Part shown: positions 5,849 to 6,287 of the stretch, in pieces | Layout of the letters: every line of letters begins with the position of its first letter | Position numbering within the stretch: the first letter of the stretch is position 1 | Notes under the pieces: generated by a model | The model's database searches: none | The model's input: only the letters and a program-made list of their open reading frames with translations | What the model was told of the DNA's origin: nothing | Position numbers and translations under genes: made by a program | NCBI GenBank assembly: GCA_003151315.1 | Contig: PLXF01000065.1 | Span: 10,287-16,573, forward strand | Source: Parachlamydiales bacterium | GTDB taxonomy: Bacteria; Chlamydiota; Chlamydiia; Chlamydiales; SM23-39 | Direction: 5' to 3' | DNA length: 6,287 nt

Positions 5849-6287
5849 GAATCCCTCCCGGCGATGTGTAAGAAGTAGTCCTCTAAGGTGGGCTCCTCGA
5901 TCTTAATGGCCGTATATTCTACGCCAGCCAAGGCCACGGCAGTTAAAAAAGAGGGGATCTCGGTTTCATCGAGAGTTATCTGAATGGAGCGCAAAGTGGT
6001 CTGGTGAGGGAAACGGCGAGCTTCTGCTAAGGAGATCGTCTTCTTTAACCCATCGGCAATCGTTAGGTGCAGTCGGCAGGCGGAGATTGTCTTGGCCAAG
6101 TTTTTAGGGAGATCGTTGGCGATAATTTTTCCCCCCTTGAGGAAAATCGTCCGATCGCAGAGCTGAGCGACCTCTTCCATTTTATGGGAGGTGAAAAGGA
6201 TCGAGAGGCCCGTCTTTTCCCTTTGCTCCAAAAGAAAGTCACACACATCCTGCGAAATATCGGGATCGAGCGAAGCGGTCGGTTCAT
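5845..6287 (-). CDS. ABC transporter ATP-binding protein, partial (N-terminus beyond the window)
   Basis: Only the C-terminal 146 residues are in the window; the reading frame runs off the right edge, so the start lies outside. The first visible residues are EPTASLDPD, the end of Walker B with the D-loop. The H-loop histidine follows in ILFTSHKMEEV (His34 of the visible part), then CDRTIFLKGGKIIAND. Walker A and the signature motif must lie off the window. The C-terminal extension ends in EEPTLEDYFLHIAG, the usual tail of ATPases that pair with ABC-2 permeases. Its TGA overlaps the permease TTG by 4 bp. It powers export by the neighbouring permease. A GTG at 6246 is not a real start, since conserved ATPase sequence continues upstream in frame. 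Confidence 0.92.
   Translation of the reverse strand, partial: EPTASLDPDISQDVCDFLLEQREKTGLSILFTSHKMEEVAQLCDRTIFLKGGKIIANDLPKNLAKTISACRLHLTIADGLKKTISLAEARRFPHQTTLRSIQITLDETEIPSFLTAVALAGVEYTAIKIEEPTLEDYFLHIAGRDS
5853..5859 (-). promoter_or_regulatory. Ribosome binding site deciding the TTG start of the permease
   Basis: GGGAGGG lies immediately before ATTC and the TTG at 5848, within the end of the ATPase gene. It is the strongest Shine-Dalgarno in the window and supports the non-ATG, coupled start. Confidence 0.7.

Noticed and set aside
6063..6287. 74-aa minus-strand ORF starting at the right edge
   Set aside because: It is a frame-shifted shadow; the ATPase frame shows the conserved EPTASLDPD and H-loop motifs over the same bases.

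Overview
The window most resembles the chromosome of a Chlamydia-like bacterium (order Chlamydiales, environmental lineages such as the Parachlamydia, Waddlia or Simkania groups). This rests on two paralogous SET-domain lysine methyltransferase genes of the kind chlamydiae use against histones or histone-like proteins, one with eukaryote-type ankyrin repeats, and on a 327-residue unknown protein whose C-terminal pattern recalls families I remember from environmental chlamydiae. Legionella-type Ank/SET effectors are the main alternative. The assignment is by protein character only; no marker gene is present.

Layout. Positions 1-1420 are AT-rich (hand-counted 60-base lines about 27-38% GC) and hold two minus-strand genes: an unrecognised 141-aa ORF (993-1418) coupled by a 4-bp overlap to a complete 10-TM EamA/DMT transporter (103-996, TTG start). 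After a 258-bp divergent gap comes a GC-richer plus-strand gene (1677-2690, TTG start behind GAGGT) encoding two ankyrin repeats and a C-terminal SET domain. It converges on a minus-strand gene of unknown function (2709-3692) with a good promoter at 3725-3754. A 284-bp divergent, AT-rich gap containing a nine-C tract leads to a second plus-strand SET gene (3977-4675), comparable to the chlamydial NUE/cpnSET proteins. This overlaps tail-to-tail by 8 bp with a minus-strand operon: ABC ATPase (partial, running off the right edge), ABC-2 permease and a double-PspC membrane protein (4668 to beyond 6287; about 50% GC).

How it may work together. The SET proteins keep the visible SET signatures (GxGxFA, RF/YINHS..PN, L.F/YDYG), so both are probably active SAM-dependent methyltransferases, either secreted to host chromatin or acting on chlamydial histone-like proteins. 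The EamA transporter belongs to the superfamily that includes the rickettsial and chlamydial SAM carriers, so a link to methylation is possible but unproven. The ABC/PspC operon looks like a separate envelope export or stress unit. The most unusual signals are the Ank-SET/SET pair split by an unknown gene and two homopolymeric C tracts, C9 in the leader of the second SET gene and C7 in codons 5-7 of the unknown gene. Both tracts are candidates for slippage-based on/off switching.

No rRNA, tRNA, CRISPR array, insertion sequence or convincing intrinsic terminator was found. Bases 1-102 show no gene that I can support.
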